The position numbers and the translations under genes were made by a program. Below are positions 1-8,956 of a stretch of 57,347 nucleotides of DNA, one piece after another. How positions within the stretch are numbered: the stretch's first letter is position 1; the number at the start of each line of letters is the position of its first letter. The notes beneath the pieces were generated by a model, which was not told the origin of the DNA, did no database searches, and saw nothing but the letters and a program-made list of their open reading frames with translations. Where the stretch lies: NCBI RefSeq assembly GCF_028281305.1, contig NZ_JANQKD010000045.1:1-57347 (forward strand), given 5' to 3'. Source of the stretch: Pelagibius sp. (GTDB taxonomy: Bacteria > Pseudomonadota > Alphaproteobacteria > Kiloniellales > Kiloniellaceae).

Positions 1-22
1 CCGGGTGCGGTGGAAATCCTGA

Positions 23-98
<76 letters not shown>

Positions 99-106
99 AC
101 GCGACG

Positions 107-141
107 AAAGGGGCGTGGAGCACTGGTTCCACGCCCCTTTT
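107..141 (+). terminator. Rho-independent terminator of tRNA-Asn
   Basis: A perfect inverted repeat (arms about 107-119 and 128-140, core AAGGGGCGTGGA and its complement) with an 8-nt loop ends in TTTT. It starts 9 nt after the tRNA CCA end and lies before the next plus-strand gene. Confidence 0.9.
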
Positions 142-276
142 GCGTTGCGCGACCGGGCGGCGGAAGACCGCAGCGTCTGGATGTGAGCTTATGTTTTCGT
201 GGTATAGACTCTGCGCGATCCGATTCGGGCACCCAAGCATCCGCCGGGCATCATCCACGACCAAGCGTTCCTCTCT

Positions 277-846
277 ATGCTGATCTTTCCGAGCTGGCGA
301 AAATCCGCCCAGAAGGCGAAGAACTACTTGGCCAGCGCGGAGGCGATAACGCTGCTCGACGCCTGGATAGCGCTGGGCACAATGGAGCGTCCACCGCGCC
401 GGGAAGATCTGAAGCCGGAGCAGTTTCCGGCGCTCCTACCGGACCTCTGGCTCATGGAGTTCGAGGCTGAGACGGGCCAGCTGCGGTATCGTCTGGAGGG
501 CGAGCACATCCGGGCACGCTACGACCGCTCGCTTGTCGGGCGCACCCTGGAGGAGACCGTCGCTGAGGAGGCTCTGCCCCGTGTGCGGCACTACTTCCAG
601 GCCTGCATCGAAACGCCGGCCATATCCATGGTGATCGGCCGCCTCTATCACGAATGGCGGCAACCGGGCTACGGCGAGCGCCTGTTGCTGCCGCTGATGG
701 ATGGCGAGGGCAATGCCGAAGGGCTGATCGGCATCACCGTGTACCGCGAGACCTTCCCCGACCGCGCCCTCGCAGAACAGCGCGCCAAACGCATCACCTG
801 CATCGTTCCACTGGACGGTTCGGAGCCGATCGAGGAAGCGAGCTAG
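277..846 (+). CDS. PAS_5-type domain protein
   Basis: A 189-residue soluble protein resembling the single-domain PAS_5 (PF07310-like) proteins that are abundant in Rhodospirillales. What is visible is an N-terminal segment ending in LLDAWIALG, a central block with FPALLPDLWLMEFE followed by YRLEGEHIRARY, and a C-terminal strand GLIGITVYR. This matches the usual order of that family: trimmed PAS core, LxG signature, closing strand. There is no membrane segment and no attached kinase or output domain, so the ligand and partner are unknown. It overlaps the convergent PLP-enzyme gene by 4 bp. Family assignment is from memory of the pattern; a signalling or cell-envelope role is only inference. 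Confidence 0.7.
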   Translation: MLIFPSWRKSAQKAKNYLASAEAITLLDAWIALGTMERPPRREDLKPEQFPALLPDLWLMEFEAETGQLRYRLEGEHIRARYDRSLVGRTLEETVAEEALPRVRHYFQACIETPAISMVIGRLYHEWRQPGYGERLLLPLMDGEGNAEGLIGITVYRETFPDRALAEQRAKRITCIVPLDGSEPIEEAS

Positions 847-2048
847 AAGTCGGCAAGGCGGTTGACCAGCCGCTCGACGTCCTCCGCATCCTGGTAAAGA
901 CCGAAGCCGAAGCGCAGCCGTGCGCCCCGATAGTCGGTGATGATATCCGCATCCAGGAGGCGGCCTTGCAGCGCGCCGGCTGCGGCCTCGCCAAGATCGA
1001 AGGTCAGGAAGTTGCCGCAGGGCGCAAGCCGCGGATCTAGCAGCAGCGCGCGCAGAGGCAAACAGGGCGGTGCCTTTCGCTCCAAGGCCTCGAGGAAGAG
1101 CCGCTGAAGACCAAGGACGTGGTCGTGAATGCCGGCGGCGGTCAGGCCCAGTTCCGAAAGCCAGTCGAGGACCGCGCGCTGGCGGTAGAGGCCGACGGGA
1201 TCGAAGGTCGCACCGAGAAAGCGGCGCGCATCGGCGGCATAGGCGACTTCCTCCCCGCCCGCCCGCTCGAGAGCGCCAAAGGCGGCGTACCAGCCGGTGT
1301 CGCGCGGCCGCAGCGCCACGCCCGGTGGCGCGTGGAGAAAACAGACGCCCTCCCCCGCCATGGCGTACTTGTAGCCGCCGGACAGGTAAAAGGCCCGGCC
1401 CTCGATAGCCGAGAGATCGGTCGGCCGCGCGAGAAAGCCGTGGTAGCCGTCGATGACGAGAAGGACATCCTCGACCGCAAGGCGGTCCACGAAGCCGTCC
1501 AGAGGGTCAATCGCGAAGCCGGAACTGAAGAACACCTGGCTTACATAGATCATGTCAAAGCCGCCTCCGGGCGTTCCCCGGGCCGCGGCCTCGACAAAGC
1601 GTTCGGCGAAGTCGGCGAAAGGCTCCACCGGCACGCGGGTCACCGCCAGCAGGCCGTCTTCTTCGAGGCGGGCCACCTGCCGGGAGAAGCTGTGGAACTC
1701 CCCGTCGCTGCAAAGAATTCGCGCGGCGCGACCAGCCGGCAGGCAGGACAGCAGCCGGCGCAGAAAGTCATGGGTGTTGGGCGCGAAGGCAAGGCTTGCC
1801 GGATCCGAGAGCCCAAGCAGAGTGGCGATGCGCCGCTGCGTCTCCGGCAGAACCTCGCCGAAAACCGTGTCCCACTTCCGGTCGGCGAGCCGCGCCGCAT
1901 CCTGCCAGCAGGCCACCTGCGCATCGAAGGTCACGTCGGGCCAGAGATGGTGGCTGTGGGCCGCGAAGTGCAGGCGCCCGGGGGCCGCAGCGAAGAAGCG
2001 GCTGAAGTGTTCCTTATAGCTCACGCTTGGATCGCTTAGGGGCCGCAT
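843..2048 (-). CDS. Kynureninase-like class V PLP-dependent enzyme
   Basis: A 401-residue fold-type I PLP enzyme of the class V aminotransferase/kynureninase group. It contains Asp200 and His203 (DGYHG) and Tyr226-Lys227 (GGYKY). This spacing closely follows the Asp/His/Tyr/Lys set described for bacterial kynureninase, where the Lys carries PLP. The N-terminal substrate loop reads LHFAAHSHH rather than the usual GNS-containing loop, so the protein is divergent. Its start codon lies immediately after the stop of tryptophan 2,3-dioxygenase, on the same strand, implying translational coupling. The likely role is hydrolysis of kynurenine (or formylkynurenine-derived product) to anthranilate and alanine. 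A related beta-lyase or desulfurase activity cannot be excluded. No formamidase gene is seen nearby. Confidence 0.65.
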   Translation of the reverse strand: MRPLSDPSVSYKEHFSRFFAAAPGRLHFAAHSHHLWPDVTFDAQVACWQDAARLADRKWDTVFGEVLPETQRRIATLLGLSDPASLAFAPNTHDFLRRLLSCLPAGRAARILCSDGEFHSFSRQVARLEEDGLLAVTRVPVEPFADFAERFVEAAARGTPGGGFDMIYVSQVFFSSGFAIDPLDGFVDRLAVEDVLLVIDGYHGFLARPTDLSAIEGRAFYLSGGYKYAMAGEGVCFLHAPPGVALRPRDTGWYAAFGALERAGGEEVAYAADARRFLGATFDPVGLYRQRAVLDWLSELGLTAAGIHDHVLGLQRLFLEALERKAPPCLPLRALLLDPRLAPCGNFLTFDLGEAAAGALQGRLLDADIITDYRGARLRFGFGLYQDAEDVERLVNRLADF

Positions 2049-3170
2049 TCAGCTTTCACCGGCGCTGTAGCCGTAGCCCATGGCGCGGCGCACGTCTTCG
2101 GGCAGCGGCGGCAGAGCCGAGCGGGGGATCAGAAAGGTGGAGAGCGCAAAAAGGTCGCCAAAGACCCGATAGCGGCGCGCCGCTTCGCTCAGGTAGTCAT
2201 GGCCCGAAGACCCGCCGGTGCCGAGTTTCATGCCGATCATGCGCTGCGCCATCAGGGCATGGCGGTAGCGCCAGGCGGTCATGGTCTCGTCGATGTCCAT
2301 CAGCAGGCTGAGCAAGCGGAAAGGCAGTTGCAGGGCCGGTTCATCGCGATAGAGGGTGATGAAAAGGGCCGCCTGCAGCGCCCGCCAGGAATAGCGCCAC
2401 ACCCCCTGGGCAGCCAGGTCGGCGTGGCGCGCCTCGTCGTAGATCGCCTCGAAACGCTCCTGCGCCGCCTCCAGGGCGGCAAGGCCGGCATCGCGCTCCT
2501 TCACGCCGATCGCCGTGTTGTCGCGCAGCGTGGCGCTGTCCTGGGCCAGCATCCGCGCCACCGCGGCGCGGTAACTTTCCTGAAAGCGATAGCCGCCAAG
2601 TTCGACAAAGGGGGTGCGGCCGAGCCAGGCCTCCACCCGGTCGCTCAGGCTCGGAACCGCTTCCGCTTCCTGTACCCGCAGGCGGTCGGCGTCGTTCAGA
2701 CGGCTGTCGTAAGGCCGCTCGTCCGGGCTCACCCGCTGGCCGCGCCGCAAGCCCAGGCCAATCTCGATGAGCCGGAACTGCAGCGACTGAAAACCGGAGG
2801 ACGGGAACAGAAGGTCGCGAAACTCGAGAAAGTCCAGCGGTGTCATGGTCTCCAGCACATCGAGCTGCTCGGTCACCAGCTTCAGGATGCGCTGGATACG
2901 CTGCAGGGCGGCGACCGCCGCGCCGATGTCGCGGTCGGCCACCCTGTCGCTGGCGAAAATCCGGTCGACCAGCGCCATCTCATGGAGGATCTGCTTGAAC
3001 CAGAGTTCGTAGGCCTGGTGGACGATGATGAACAGCATCTCGTCGTGGGCCGGCCGGCCACGCCGCTCGCTCTCAGGCTGCTGCGCCGACAGCAGCCGGT
3101 CGAGTTGCAGATAATCCGCGTAGTAGAGCGGCTTGGAGTCTTGGCTCACGGCCCTGCACCCCCTGTCCAT
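2049..3170 (-). CDS. kynA: Tryptophan 2,3-dioxygenase
   Basis: A 373-residue haem enzyme that opens the indole ring of L-tryptophan to N-formylkynurenine, the first step of kynurenine catabolism. The family's N-terminal block HDEMLFIIVHQAYELWFKQ is present, with Phe47 and the active-site base His51. The FQSLQFRLIE helix follows, and the C-terminal block has TAWRYRHALMAQRMIG followed by GTGGSSGHDYL, which holds the haem-ligand His and the glycine-rich substrate loop. Length is somewhat above the usual 280-300 residues because of inserted charged segments in the middle. ATG at 3170 is the assumed start; a GTG at 3149 is also possible. The kynureninase-like gene follows directly. Confidence 0.93.
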   Translation of the reverse strand: MDRGCRAVSQDSKPLYYADYLQLDRLLSAQQPESERRGRPAHDEMLFIIVHQAYELWFKQILHEMALVDRIFASDRVADRDIGAAVAALQRIQRILKLVTEQLDVLETMTPLDFLEFRDLLFPSSGFQSLQFRLIEIGLGLRRGQRVSPDERPYDSRLNDADRLRVQEAEAVPSLSDRVEAWLGRTPFVELGGYRFQESYRAAVARMLAQDSATLRDNTAIGVKERDAGLAALEAAQERFEAIYDEARHADLAAQGVWRYSWRALQAALFITLYRDEPALQLPFRLLSLLMDIDETMTAWRYRHALMAQRMIGMKLGTGGSSGHDYLSEAARRYRVFGDLFALSTFLIPRSALPPLPEDVRRAMGYGYSAGES

Positions 3171-3209
3171 GGACGGCTTGCGACAACCAAGCGCGATTCG
3201 CCGCAGCGA

Positions 3210-4286
3210 TCAAGGCCGGTCGGCGAAGCAGACCTGGGCAATCGGCGGCAAATGGGCTGACAACAGCGACCAGGACTCGCCGGCATCGCCACTGAACCAG
3301 AGCGCCCCCGTGGTCGAACCCATGACCAAGCTGCGGCCATCGCCACCGACGGCAAGAGCATGGCGATAAACGAGGTCGTAGGCGCGCTCCTGCGGCAGCC
3401 CCCGCGAGAAGCTCTCGAAGCTGGCGCCGCCGTCCCCGGTGCGGGTGACGACAAAGCGCCCGTCGACCGGCACCCGGCACTCGTCCTTCACCGCCGGCAC
3501 GAACCAGGCGGTCTTGGGGTCGCTGGGGTGGGCCGCCACGGCAAATCCGAAGGCTGAGGGAGCCACATCCTTGATTTGAACGAAAGAGCGGCCGCCGTCC
3601 TCCGAACGGAAGATACCGCAGTGATGCTGGCACCAGACAACATCCGGCGCATCCCGGCAGACGGCCAGGCAGTGAGGATCCTGAATGCGCGGGTCGTCTT
3701 TGCGGTCCGGCGGCATGTAGTCGGCGGCCAGACCCTTCCCGCCCAGGACCCAGTTCGCACCGTCGTCCTCGCTGATCCAGACGCCGCCGCAGGAGATCCC
3801 GACAAGGATCCTGTCTCGGTCGTCGACGATAATGCTATGGATCCCGGGCTCGTCGTAGCCACCGCCGAACCATTCGCTGCGCGAGGGCTGGTTCCAGAGC
3901 GACTCCACAAGCGCCCAGGACTCGCCGCGATCGTCGGAGCGGAAGAGACCGCCCGGCAGCGTGCCGGCCCAAAGACGCTTCGGCTGCTCCGGGCCGCCGC
4001 GGGCCAGGGTCCAGATGAACTTGAGGCTCGGCGCGTCTTCCCCCTCTGCGGGCGGATAGGCGGGAACCGGGAGTTCCTGCCAGGTCGCGCCGAAATCGTC
4101 TGAGCGGTGCAGCTTGGCCCCGAAGTGACCGAGGTTGAGCGCTGCGTAGATCGCACCGTCGTGCTCGTTCTGCAGCACGGAAGAGACCGGATCGCCCAGA
4201 AAGCCGATACAGCGCGGCTGTGGGTCGCCGTCGAAACCGACGTCAAAGAGCCCCTTGCGGGTCGCCACCAGCGTGAATCCGCCCAC
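3210..4286 (-). CDS. Asp-box (BNR) repeat beta-propeller protein
   Basis: A 358-residue protein with six Asp-box (BNR) motifs of the S-x-D-x-G-x-x-W/F type at residues 62-69, 117-124, 172-179, 228-235, 283-290 and 332-339. Their spacing of about 50 residues is what a six-bladed propeller should show. There is no signal peptide, so it should be cytoplasmic, and the sialidase catalytic arginines are not recognisable. An enzyme annotation such as exo-alpha-sialidase would therefore be misleading. Its start lies 5 bp after the stop of the MoaD/ThiS-like gene, so the two are translated from one message. A plausible role is a scaffold or lyase-like propeller working with the small beta-grasp protein; this is inference. 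Confidence 0.8.
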   Translation of the reverse strand: MGGFTLVATRKGLFDVGFDGDPQPRCIGFLGDPVSSVLQNEHDGAIYAALNLGHFGAKLHRSDDFGATWQELPVPAYPPAEGEDAPSLKFIWTLARGGPEQPKRLWAGTLPGGLFRSDDRGESWALVESLWNQPSRSEWFGGGYDEPGIHSIIVDDRDRILVGISCGGVWISEDDGANWVLGGKGLAADYMPPDRKDDPRIQDPHCLAVCRDAPDVVWCQHHCGIFRSEDGGRSFVQIKDVAPSAFGFAVAAHPSDPKTAWFVPAVKDECRVPVDGRFVVTRTGDGGASFESFSRGLPQERAYDLVYRHALAVGGDGRSLVMGSTTGALWFSGDAGESWSLLSAHLPPIAQVCFADRP

Positions 4287-4291
4287 CTTGC

Positions 4292-4561
4292 CTACCCCCC
4301 GGAAAGTGCCTGAAAGACAAAAACCTCGTCGGACTCGCCCACGGCGTCGCTTAGGCCGTTGCGGTCTGCGATCATCGTCGAATTGATGAAAACATTCACA
4401 TGACGGCGCAGCCGCCCTTGGTCATCGACAATGTAAGAGCGCAGCACGGGACGCTGCGCGAAGACCGCTGCCAACACCTGATCCACATTACCCGGCCCGA
4501 CCTCGAGCGACGGGCAGTCGAGATGGCGCTGCAGGTTGGCGGTAAAGGTGACGCGTGGCAT
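4292..4561 (-). CDS. MoaD/ThiS-family beta-grasp protein
   Basis: An 89-residue protein starting MPRVTFTANLQRHL and ending in LSGG. It has the size, hydrophobic pattern and C-terminal diglycine of MoaD/ThiS sulfur carriers, in which the terminal glycine is adenylated by an E1-like enzyme and thiolated. The chosen ATG at 4559-4561 is preceded by AGGA with suitable spacing and places the beta1 strand at the N-terminus; an upstream in-frame ATG at 4669 would add an implausible 36-residue tail. No E1 (MoeB/ThiF), MoaE or ThiG gene is adjacent. The only partner in the transcript is the Asp-box propeller, so a dedicated role outside molybdopterin or thiamine synthesis is possible. Confidence 0.75.
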   Translation of the reverse strand: MPRVTFTANLQRHLDCPSLEVGPGNVDQVLAAVFAQRPVLRSYIVDDQGRLRRHVNVFINSTMIADRNGLSDAVGESDEVFVFQALSGG

Positions 4562-4786
4562 TGCCGTAGTTCCTGACGATAGAGCCTGCCCCGATCCCGC
4601 AAAAAACTCAATTGCCTCGTCGGACGGATCCTCAAATGGAGAACCGATGGCCGGAAACGACCGACCCACAGGACACCAGAAGTGGCTTTAGGCAGGCCGG
4701 TCCTCGCACCACATGGGCGTCAAGCCTATCTTGGGATCGATACTGGCAAGCCACGGAAACAGCAGCACGAGATAAGGGAAACCGGA

Positions 4787-5293
4787 ATGGCGGAAAAGGA
4801 ACTCGGCGCCGGGCGCGTCTTCGCGAGCAACTATCAGATCGCCATCTGCGACGACCCGGCGAAATCGATCACCGACGATGACAACTGGGACGACGACGCC
4901 ATGGATCAGGGCTTTGCCGGCGGGGAGTCGTTCCGCATGGTGGGGACCGAAGCGGACCTCAACGACCACTGGGTGGAGTTGGTGACCGCGGAAACGGGCC
5001 CGGACCTGGGCGACTGGGAGAGGGTCCTTTGCCTGCCGTTTCATTCAGCAAGTGGCTGGGTTCACATCATGTCCGTGGTCGATACGGAACCGGTGATCTC
5101 CGCAGAGGTTGGTCCCGGCGACTATGCGGTCTTCGTCGCCGGCCAGAACATCGGCACGGACCTGCTGAGCCTGGGTGAGCAGCAGACGCTTTCAGACGCC
5201 GAGCTGGCAGCCCGCAAAGACCTGGAATGGTACCGTATCGTCCTGGTGCCTGGGATTCCTGCAGAAACAGGGCGAATCAAGGACCTGGAGTAG
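4787..5293 (+). CDS. ComJ/Nin-like protein
   Basis: A 168-residue acidic soluble protein, divergent from the MoaD-like gene. The ATG at 4787 follows AAGGGA at good spacing and is preferred over an earlier ATG. The central part reads WDDDAMDQGFAGGESFRM, then VLCLPFHSASGWVHIMSV and VGPGDYAVFVAG. As I recall it, Bacillus ComJ (Nin, the inhibitor of competence nuclease NucA) shows the same order: W-x-DEA-x-x-x-G-(Y/F)A, VPFH, GIHIESI, KGDYQLT. The match is by eye, so family membership is likely but not certain. No NucA-like nuclease lies beside it, and its function here is unknown. Confidence 0.5.
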   Translation: MAEKELGAGRVFASNYQIAICDDPAKSITDDDNWDDDAMDQGFAGGESFRMVGTEADLNDHWVELVTAETGPDLGDWERVLCLPFHSASGWVHIMSVVDTEPVISAEVGPGDYAVFVAGQNIGTDLLSLGEQQTLSDAELAARKDLEWYRIVLVPGIPAETGRIKDLE

Positions 5294-5321
5294 CTTCGCC
5301 GGCTCTCTTGACGGTCAGGCC

Positions 5322-6194
5322 CTAGACGGGACCCTGGGCAATGCGCAGCAGGTAGTCGCCGTAGTCGTTCTTGCGCAGCGGCTCTGCAAGGCGGCAGAGA
5401 TCCTCGGCCGTGATAAAGCCCTTGCGGTAAGCGATTTCTTCGACGCAGGCGATCTTGAGGCCCTGACGCTTTTCGATGGTCTGTACGAATTGCGCGGCTT
5501 CGATCAGGCTGTCGTGGGTTCCGGTGTCCAGCCAGGCATAGCCGCGGCCGAAGCGCTCGACATTCAGACTGCCGGCCTCCAGATAGCGCCGGTTCAGGTC
5601 GGTGATTTCCAATTCGCCGCGCGCCGAGGGTTCGAGGCCCTCCGCCAGATCGCAGACCTGCTCATCGTAGAAGTAGAGGCCCGTCACGGCGAAGCGGGAC
5701 TTCGGCTGAGCGGGTTTCTCCTCCAGGCTGACCGCCCGGCCCCCGGCGTCGAACTCGACAACGCCGTAGCGCTCCGGATCGGAAACCTGATAGCCGAAAA
5801 CCGTAGCGCCTTCGCGCAGGCCGGCGGCGCGCATCAACACCTCCTGCAGGCCCTGGCCGTAGAAGATGTTGTCGCCCAGAATCAGGCTCGACTTCTGGCC
5901 CGCGATGAAGTCGCGGCCGAGGAGAAAGGCCTGGGCGAGCCCTTCCGGCCTGGGCTGAACGGTGTAGCTTATGGAGATTCCCCAGCGTGCGCCGTCGCCC
6001 AGGAGCGCCTGGAACAGCGGCGCATCGTGGGGAGTGGTGATGATCAGGACGTCCCGGATGCCGGCCATCATGAGCACCGACAGCGGATAGTAGATCATCG
6101 GCTTGTCGTAGACCGGCAAGAGCTGCTTGCTGACTGCCAGGGTGACGGGGTGGAGGCGCGTGCCGGCGCCGCCTGCGAGAATGATCCCCTTCAT
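5322..6194 (-). CDS. rfbA: Glucose-1-phosphate thymidylyltransferase
   Basis: A 290-residue enzyme (RmlA) joining glucose-1-phosphate and dTTP into dTDP-glucose, the first step to dTDP-L-rhamnose for surface polysaccharides. The N-terminus carries the nucleotidyltransferase signature [11 protein letters not shown] and the conserved [20 protein letters not shown]. Further on are LGDNIFYG and the dimerisation region [10 protein letters not shown]. Length equals the family norm of about 290. It is the last gene of the minus-strand rfb cluster, 25 bp after rfbD. Confidence 0.96.
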   Translation of the reverse strand: MKGIILAGGAGTRLHPVTLAVSKQLLPVYDKPMIYYPLSVLMMAGIRDVLIITTPHDAPLFQALLGDGARWGISISYTVQPRPEGLAQAFLLGRDFIAGQKSSLILGDNIFYGQGLQEVLMRAAGLREGATVFGYQVSDPERYGVVEFDAGGRAVSLEEKPAQPKSRFAVTGLYFYDEQVCDLAEGLEPSARGELEITDLNRRYLEAGSLNVERFGRGYAWLDTGTHDSLIEAAQFVQTIEKRQGLKIACVEEIAYRKGFITAEDLCRLAEPLRKNDYGDYLLRIAQGPV

Positions 6195-6219
6195 CGTCCG
6201 TAGTTCCCCTCTTCCCCCA

Positions 6220-7137
6220 TTAGGCCCCGCCGGCCGAGCTCAGCCGGTCGCCCGCCTGCAGCTCGCGCAGCACATCGCGCAGCCCCTGCCGCCAGTCCAG
6301 GGCCGTCTGACGAAAGCGCTCCTGAAAGGCGCTGCAGTTCAGGGTCGTATCGATCGGACGCCGCGCCGGGGTGGGGTAGTCCTCCGTAGCGATCGGCACC
6401 AGCGCGGGCGCGGCGGCGCCGGTCAGCACGGCCTGCTCGGCAAAAACCGTCTTGGCGAAGTCGAACCAGGTCGTCCGCTCCCCGCCGCAGCAGTGATAGG
6501 TCCCCCACGGCTTTTCCGCGAACTTGCCTGCCGCTGCCAGGATCGCGGCAGCCAGACCCTGCGCAGGCGTCGGGCAGCCGAACTGATCGGCGACCACGCG
6601 GACCTCGTCGCGCTCCTGCCCGAGGCGCAGCATGGTCTTCACGAAGTTCTGGCCGTGAGCGCCGAACACCCAGGACGTCCGCAGGATTACGTGCTGCGCA
6701 CAGGCCTGCCGGACGGCGGCTTCGCCGGCGGCCTTGCTGCGGCCGTAAACGTTGATCGGGGAAAGAGGGTCATCCTCGTCATAGGGACTGCCCTTCCGGC
6801 CGTCGAAAACGTAGTCGGTCGAGATATGGATCAGCGCCGCCCCGGCGTCCTGACAGGCCTCAGCGACGAACTGCGCCCCGTCGCGGTTGACGGCCAGCGC
6901 GCGGCCTTCCTCGGTCTCCGCCCGGTCGACAGCGGTGTAGGCAGCGGCGTTGACGACCAGGTCGAAGCCGCGGCTGATCACCGAACGCAAAGCAAGGCGG
7001 TGGGTGATGTCCAGTTCCTGGCGCCCCATCACAGTCAAATCCAGGTTTCGCGAACGGCCCAGGCGCTCGACCTCGAAGCCAAGCTGGCCCCCGGCTCCCA
7101 GCAGCAGAACCCTTCCCGGGCCCGGCGCATCCGCCAT
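6220..7137 (-). CDS. rfbD: dTDP-4-dehydrorhamnose reductase
   Basis: A 305-residue NAD(P)H-dependent extended SDR (RmlD) that reduces dTDP-4-keto-L-rhamnose in the last step of the pathway. Visible are the Rossmann motif [18 protein letters not shown], the STDYVFDG block with its catalytic Thr/Tyr neighbourhood, and [11 protein letters not shown] with the Y-x3-K catalytic pair. It begins one base after the stop of rfbB, which indicates translational coupling. Confidence 0.95.
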   Translation of the reverse strand: MADAPGPGRVLLLGAGGQLGFEVERLGRSRNLDLTVMGRQELDITHRLALRSVISRGFDLVVNAAAYTAVDRAETEEGRALAVNRDGAQFVAEACQDAGAALIHISTDYVFDGRKGSPYDEDDPLSPINVYGRSKAAGEAAVRQACAQHVILRTSWVFGAHGQNFVKTMLRLGQERDEVRVVADQFGCPTPAQGLAAAILAAAGKFAEKPWGTYHCCGGERTTWFDFAKTVFAEQAVLTGAAAPALVPIATEDYPTPARRPIDTTLNCSAFQERFRQTALDWRQGLRDVLRELQAGDRLSSAGGA

Positions 7138-8208
7138 CTACCCGGCCTTCTTCGGTTTCGAGAGCCCCAGGCGTTCGCCCTGATAGCGGCGCTTCAGAAT
7201 ACCCTGCCACCAGGCTTCGTGCTCCAGATACCAGGACACGGTGGACCGCAGACCGCTTTCGAAGGTCTCTTGCGGCTTCCAGCCCAGGGCGGCACGGAGC
7301 TTTGAGGAATCGACCGCATAGCGCAGGTCGTGGCCCGGCCGGTCGGCAACGAAGGTGATCAGGTCACGGCGCGATGTGCCGGCGCTGCGCGGGCGCGCCG
7401 CGTCCACCAGATCGCAGATCCTGCCCACCACGTCGATGTTGCGCTCCTCGCTGTCGCCGCCGACGTTGTAGGTCTCGCCGATGCGGCCCGAGGTCAGGAT
7501 CGTCACCAGAGCGCGCGCGTGATCTTCCACATGCAGCCAGTCGCGCACGTTCTCCCCCTTGCCGTAGACCGGCAGCGGCTTCTCCTGCAGCGCGTTGATG
7601 ATCATCAGCGGGATCAGCTTCTCGGGAAACTGGTAGGGCCCGTAGTTGTTCGAGCAGTTGCTGGTCACGGCGGGGAGGCCGTAGGTCCGGTTCCAGGCGC
7701 GCACCAGATGGTCCGAAGCCGCCTTGCTGGCCGAATAAGGGGAATTCGGCTGGTAGGGCGTCTCCTCGGTGAAATGTCCTTCCTTCCCCAAGGCACCATA
7801 GACCTCGTCGGTGGAAATGTGATGGAAGCGGAAGCGCGCGGCGGCCGCCCCCTCCAGTTCGCGCCAATAGGCTGTCGCGGTTTCCAGAAGGCGGTAGGTG
7901 CCGACCACGTTGGTCTGGATGAAATCGCCGGCGTCATCGATGGAGCGGTCGACATGGGACTCCGCCGCCAGATGCATCACAGCATCTGGGCGGTGCTGAG
8001 CGAAGGCCGCCCGCAGGGCCGGGCCGTCACAGATGTCGATCTGTTCGAAGGCGTAGCCGGCATCCTCCGCCCAGTGCTCGATGGCCTCCGGCGTTGCCGC
8101 ATAGGTCAGCTTGTCGAGGTTGACCACCTGCGCGGTCTTGCCCGACAGCAGTTCGCGAATCACCGCCGAGCCGATAAAGCCGGCCCCGCCGGTCACAAGA
8201 ACCTTCAT
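7138..8208 (-). CDS. rfbB: dTDP-glucose 4,6-dehydratase
   Basis: A 356-residue extended SDR (RmlB) converting dTDP-glucose to dTDP-4-keto-6-deoxyglucose with bound NAD. The N-terminus has [16 protein letters not shown], followed by [23 protein letters not shown], and [15 protein letters not shown] with the catalytic Y-x3-[18 protein letters not shown] and the substrate block [15 protein letters not shown] come next. Length and motif order are standard for the family. It sits between rfbD and rfbC in the same orientation. Confidence 0.96.
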   Translation of the reverse strand: MKVLVTGGAGFIGSAVIRELLSGKTAQVVNLDKLTYAATPEAIEHWAEDAGYAFEQIDICDGPALRAAFAQHRPDAVMHLAAESHVDRSIDDAGDFIQTNVVGTYRLLETATAYWRELEGAAAARFRFHHISTDEVYGALGKEGHFTEETPYQPNSPYSASKAASDHLVRAWNRTYGLPAVTSNCSNNYGPYQFPEKLIPLMIINALQEKPLPVYGKGENVRDWLHVEDHARALVTILTSGRIGETYNVGGDSEERNIDVVGRICDLVDAARPRSAGTSRRDLITFVADRPGHDLRYAVDSSKLRAALGWKPQETFESGLRSTVSWYLEHEAWWQGILKRRYQGERLGLSKPKKAG

Positions 8209-8280
8209 GAAGCGACCCCTAAAACAGATCCGGCACCGCGGCAGGCTGCCGGAGCATGTTCACGAAACGGTCTAAGTCGC

Positions 8281-8841
8281 TCATCCATAATCGAAAAACC
8301 CTGACAATTCCCTTAGCGGCGGCCACTGGCCGTCGCGGGGCGAGAGCACCGCCTCCGCCGCTGCAACCGGCCAGTCGATCCCCAATTCAGGATCGTTCCA
8401 GAGGAGGCCGCGTTCGGCCTCGGGCGCGTAGTAATCGCTCACCTTGTAGATCACTTCGGTGTCGGGTTCCACGGTACAGAACCCGTGGGCAAAGCCGACA
8501 GGGATGAAGATCTGGTTCCAGTCGGCGGCCGAAACCGTAACCGCCACGTGGCGGCCGTAGCTCGGCGATCCCCGGCGCAGGTCGACCGCGACATCAAAGA
8601 CGGCGCCGCGCACGACCCTGAGCAGCTTCGCCTGGGCGCACGGCGGAACCTGGAAATGGAGGCCGCGCACCGTCCCGACGGCCGCCGACAGCGACTGGTT
8701 GTCCTGCACGAAGTCGGCCTCGATCCCCGCTGCCGCCAGATCACGCTTGCTGTAGGTCTCCGAGAAGAACCCCCGGTGATCGCCATGCTTCACCGCCTTG
8801 ATCAGGCGCACCGCAGGAATGGCCAGGCTTGTCACGTCCAT
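8281..8841 (-). CDS. rfbC: dTDP-4-dehydrorhamnose 3,5-epimerase
   Basis: A 186-residue cupin-fold epimerase (RmlC) acting on dTDP-4-keto-6-deoxyglucose. It shows KHGDHRGFFSETYS with the active-site His, FVQDNQSLS, GTVRGLHFQVPP and FIPVGFAHGFCTVEPDTEVIYKVSDYYAPEAERGL in segments typical of the family. The ATG at 8841 gives the normal family N-terminus (VTSLAIPAVRLIK); the reading frame continues 20 residues further upstream without similarity. It is the first gene of the rfb cluster, 72 bp before rfbB. Confidence 0.94.
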   Translation of the reverse strand: MDVTSLAIPAVRLIKAVKHGDHRGFFSETYSKRDLAAAGIEADFVQDNQSLSAAVGTVRGLHFQVPPCAQAKLLRVVRGAVFDVAVDLRRGSPSYGRHVAVTVSAADWNQIFIPVGFAHGFCTVEPDTEVIYKVSDYYAPEAERGLLWNDPELGIDWPVAAAEAVLSPRDGQWPPLRELSGFFDYG

Positions 8842-8956
8842 GAAAGGGGCTCTCAGGGTTGCGGGCGGCAGGATGGAAGACCGGAGTCGCCCCGGCATCA
8901 TACTGCAATCGCAGGGATCGGGGCGAACCGCCGCGGCGCTCTACCCCCTCCGCGCC

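Noticed and set aside
3210..4286. Annotation of the Asp-box protein as a sialidase
   Set aside because: Asp-boxes alone are present; signal peptide and catalytic arginine triad are not recognisable.
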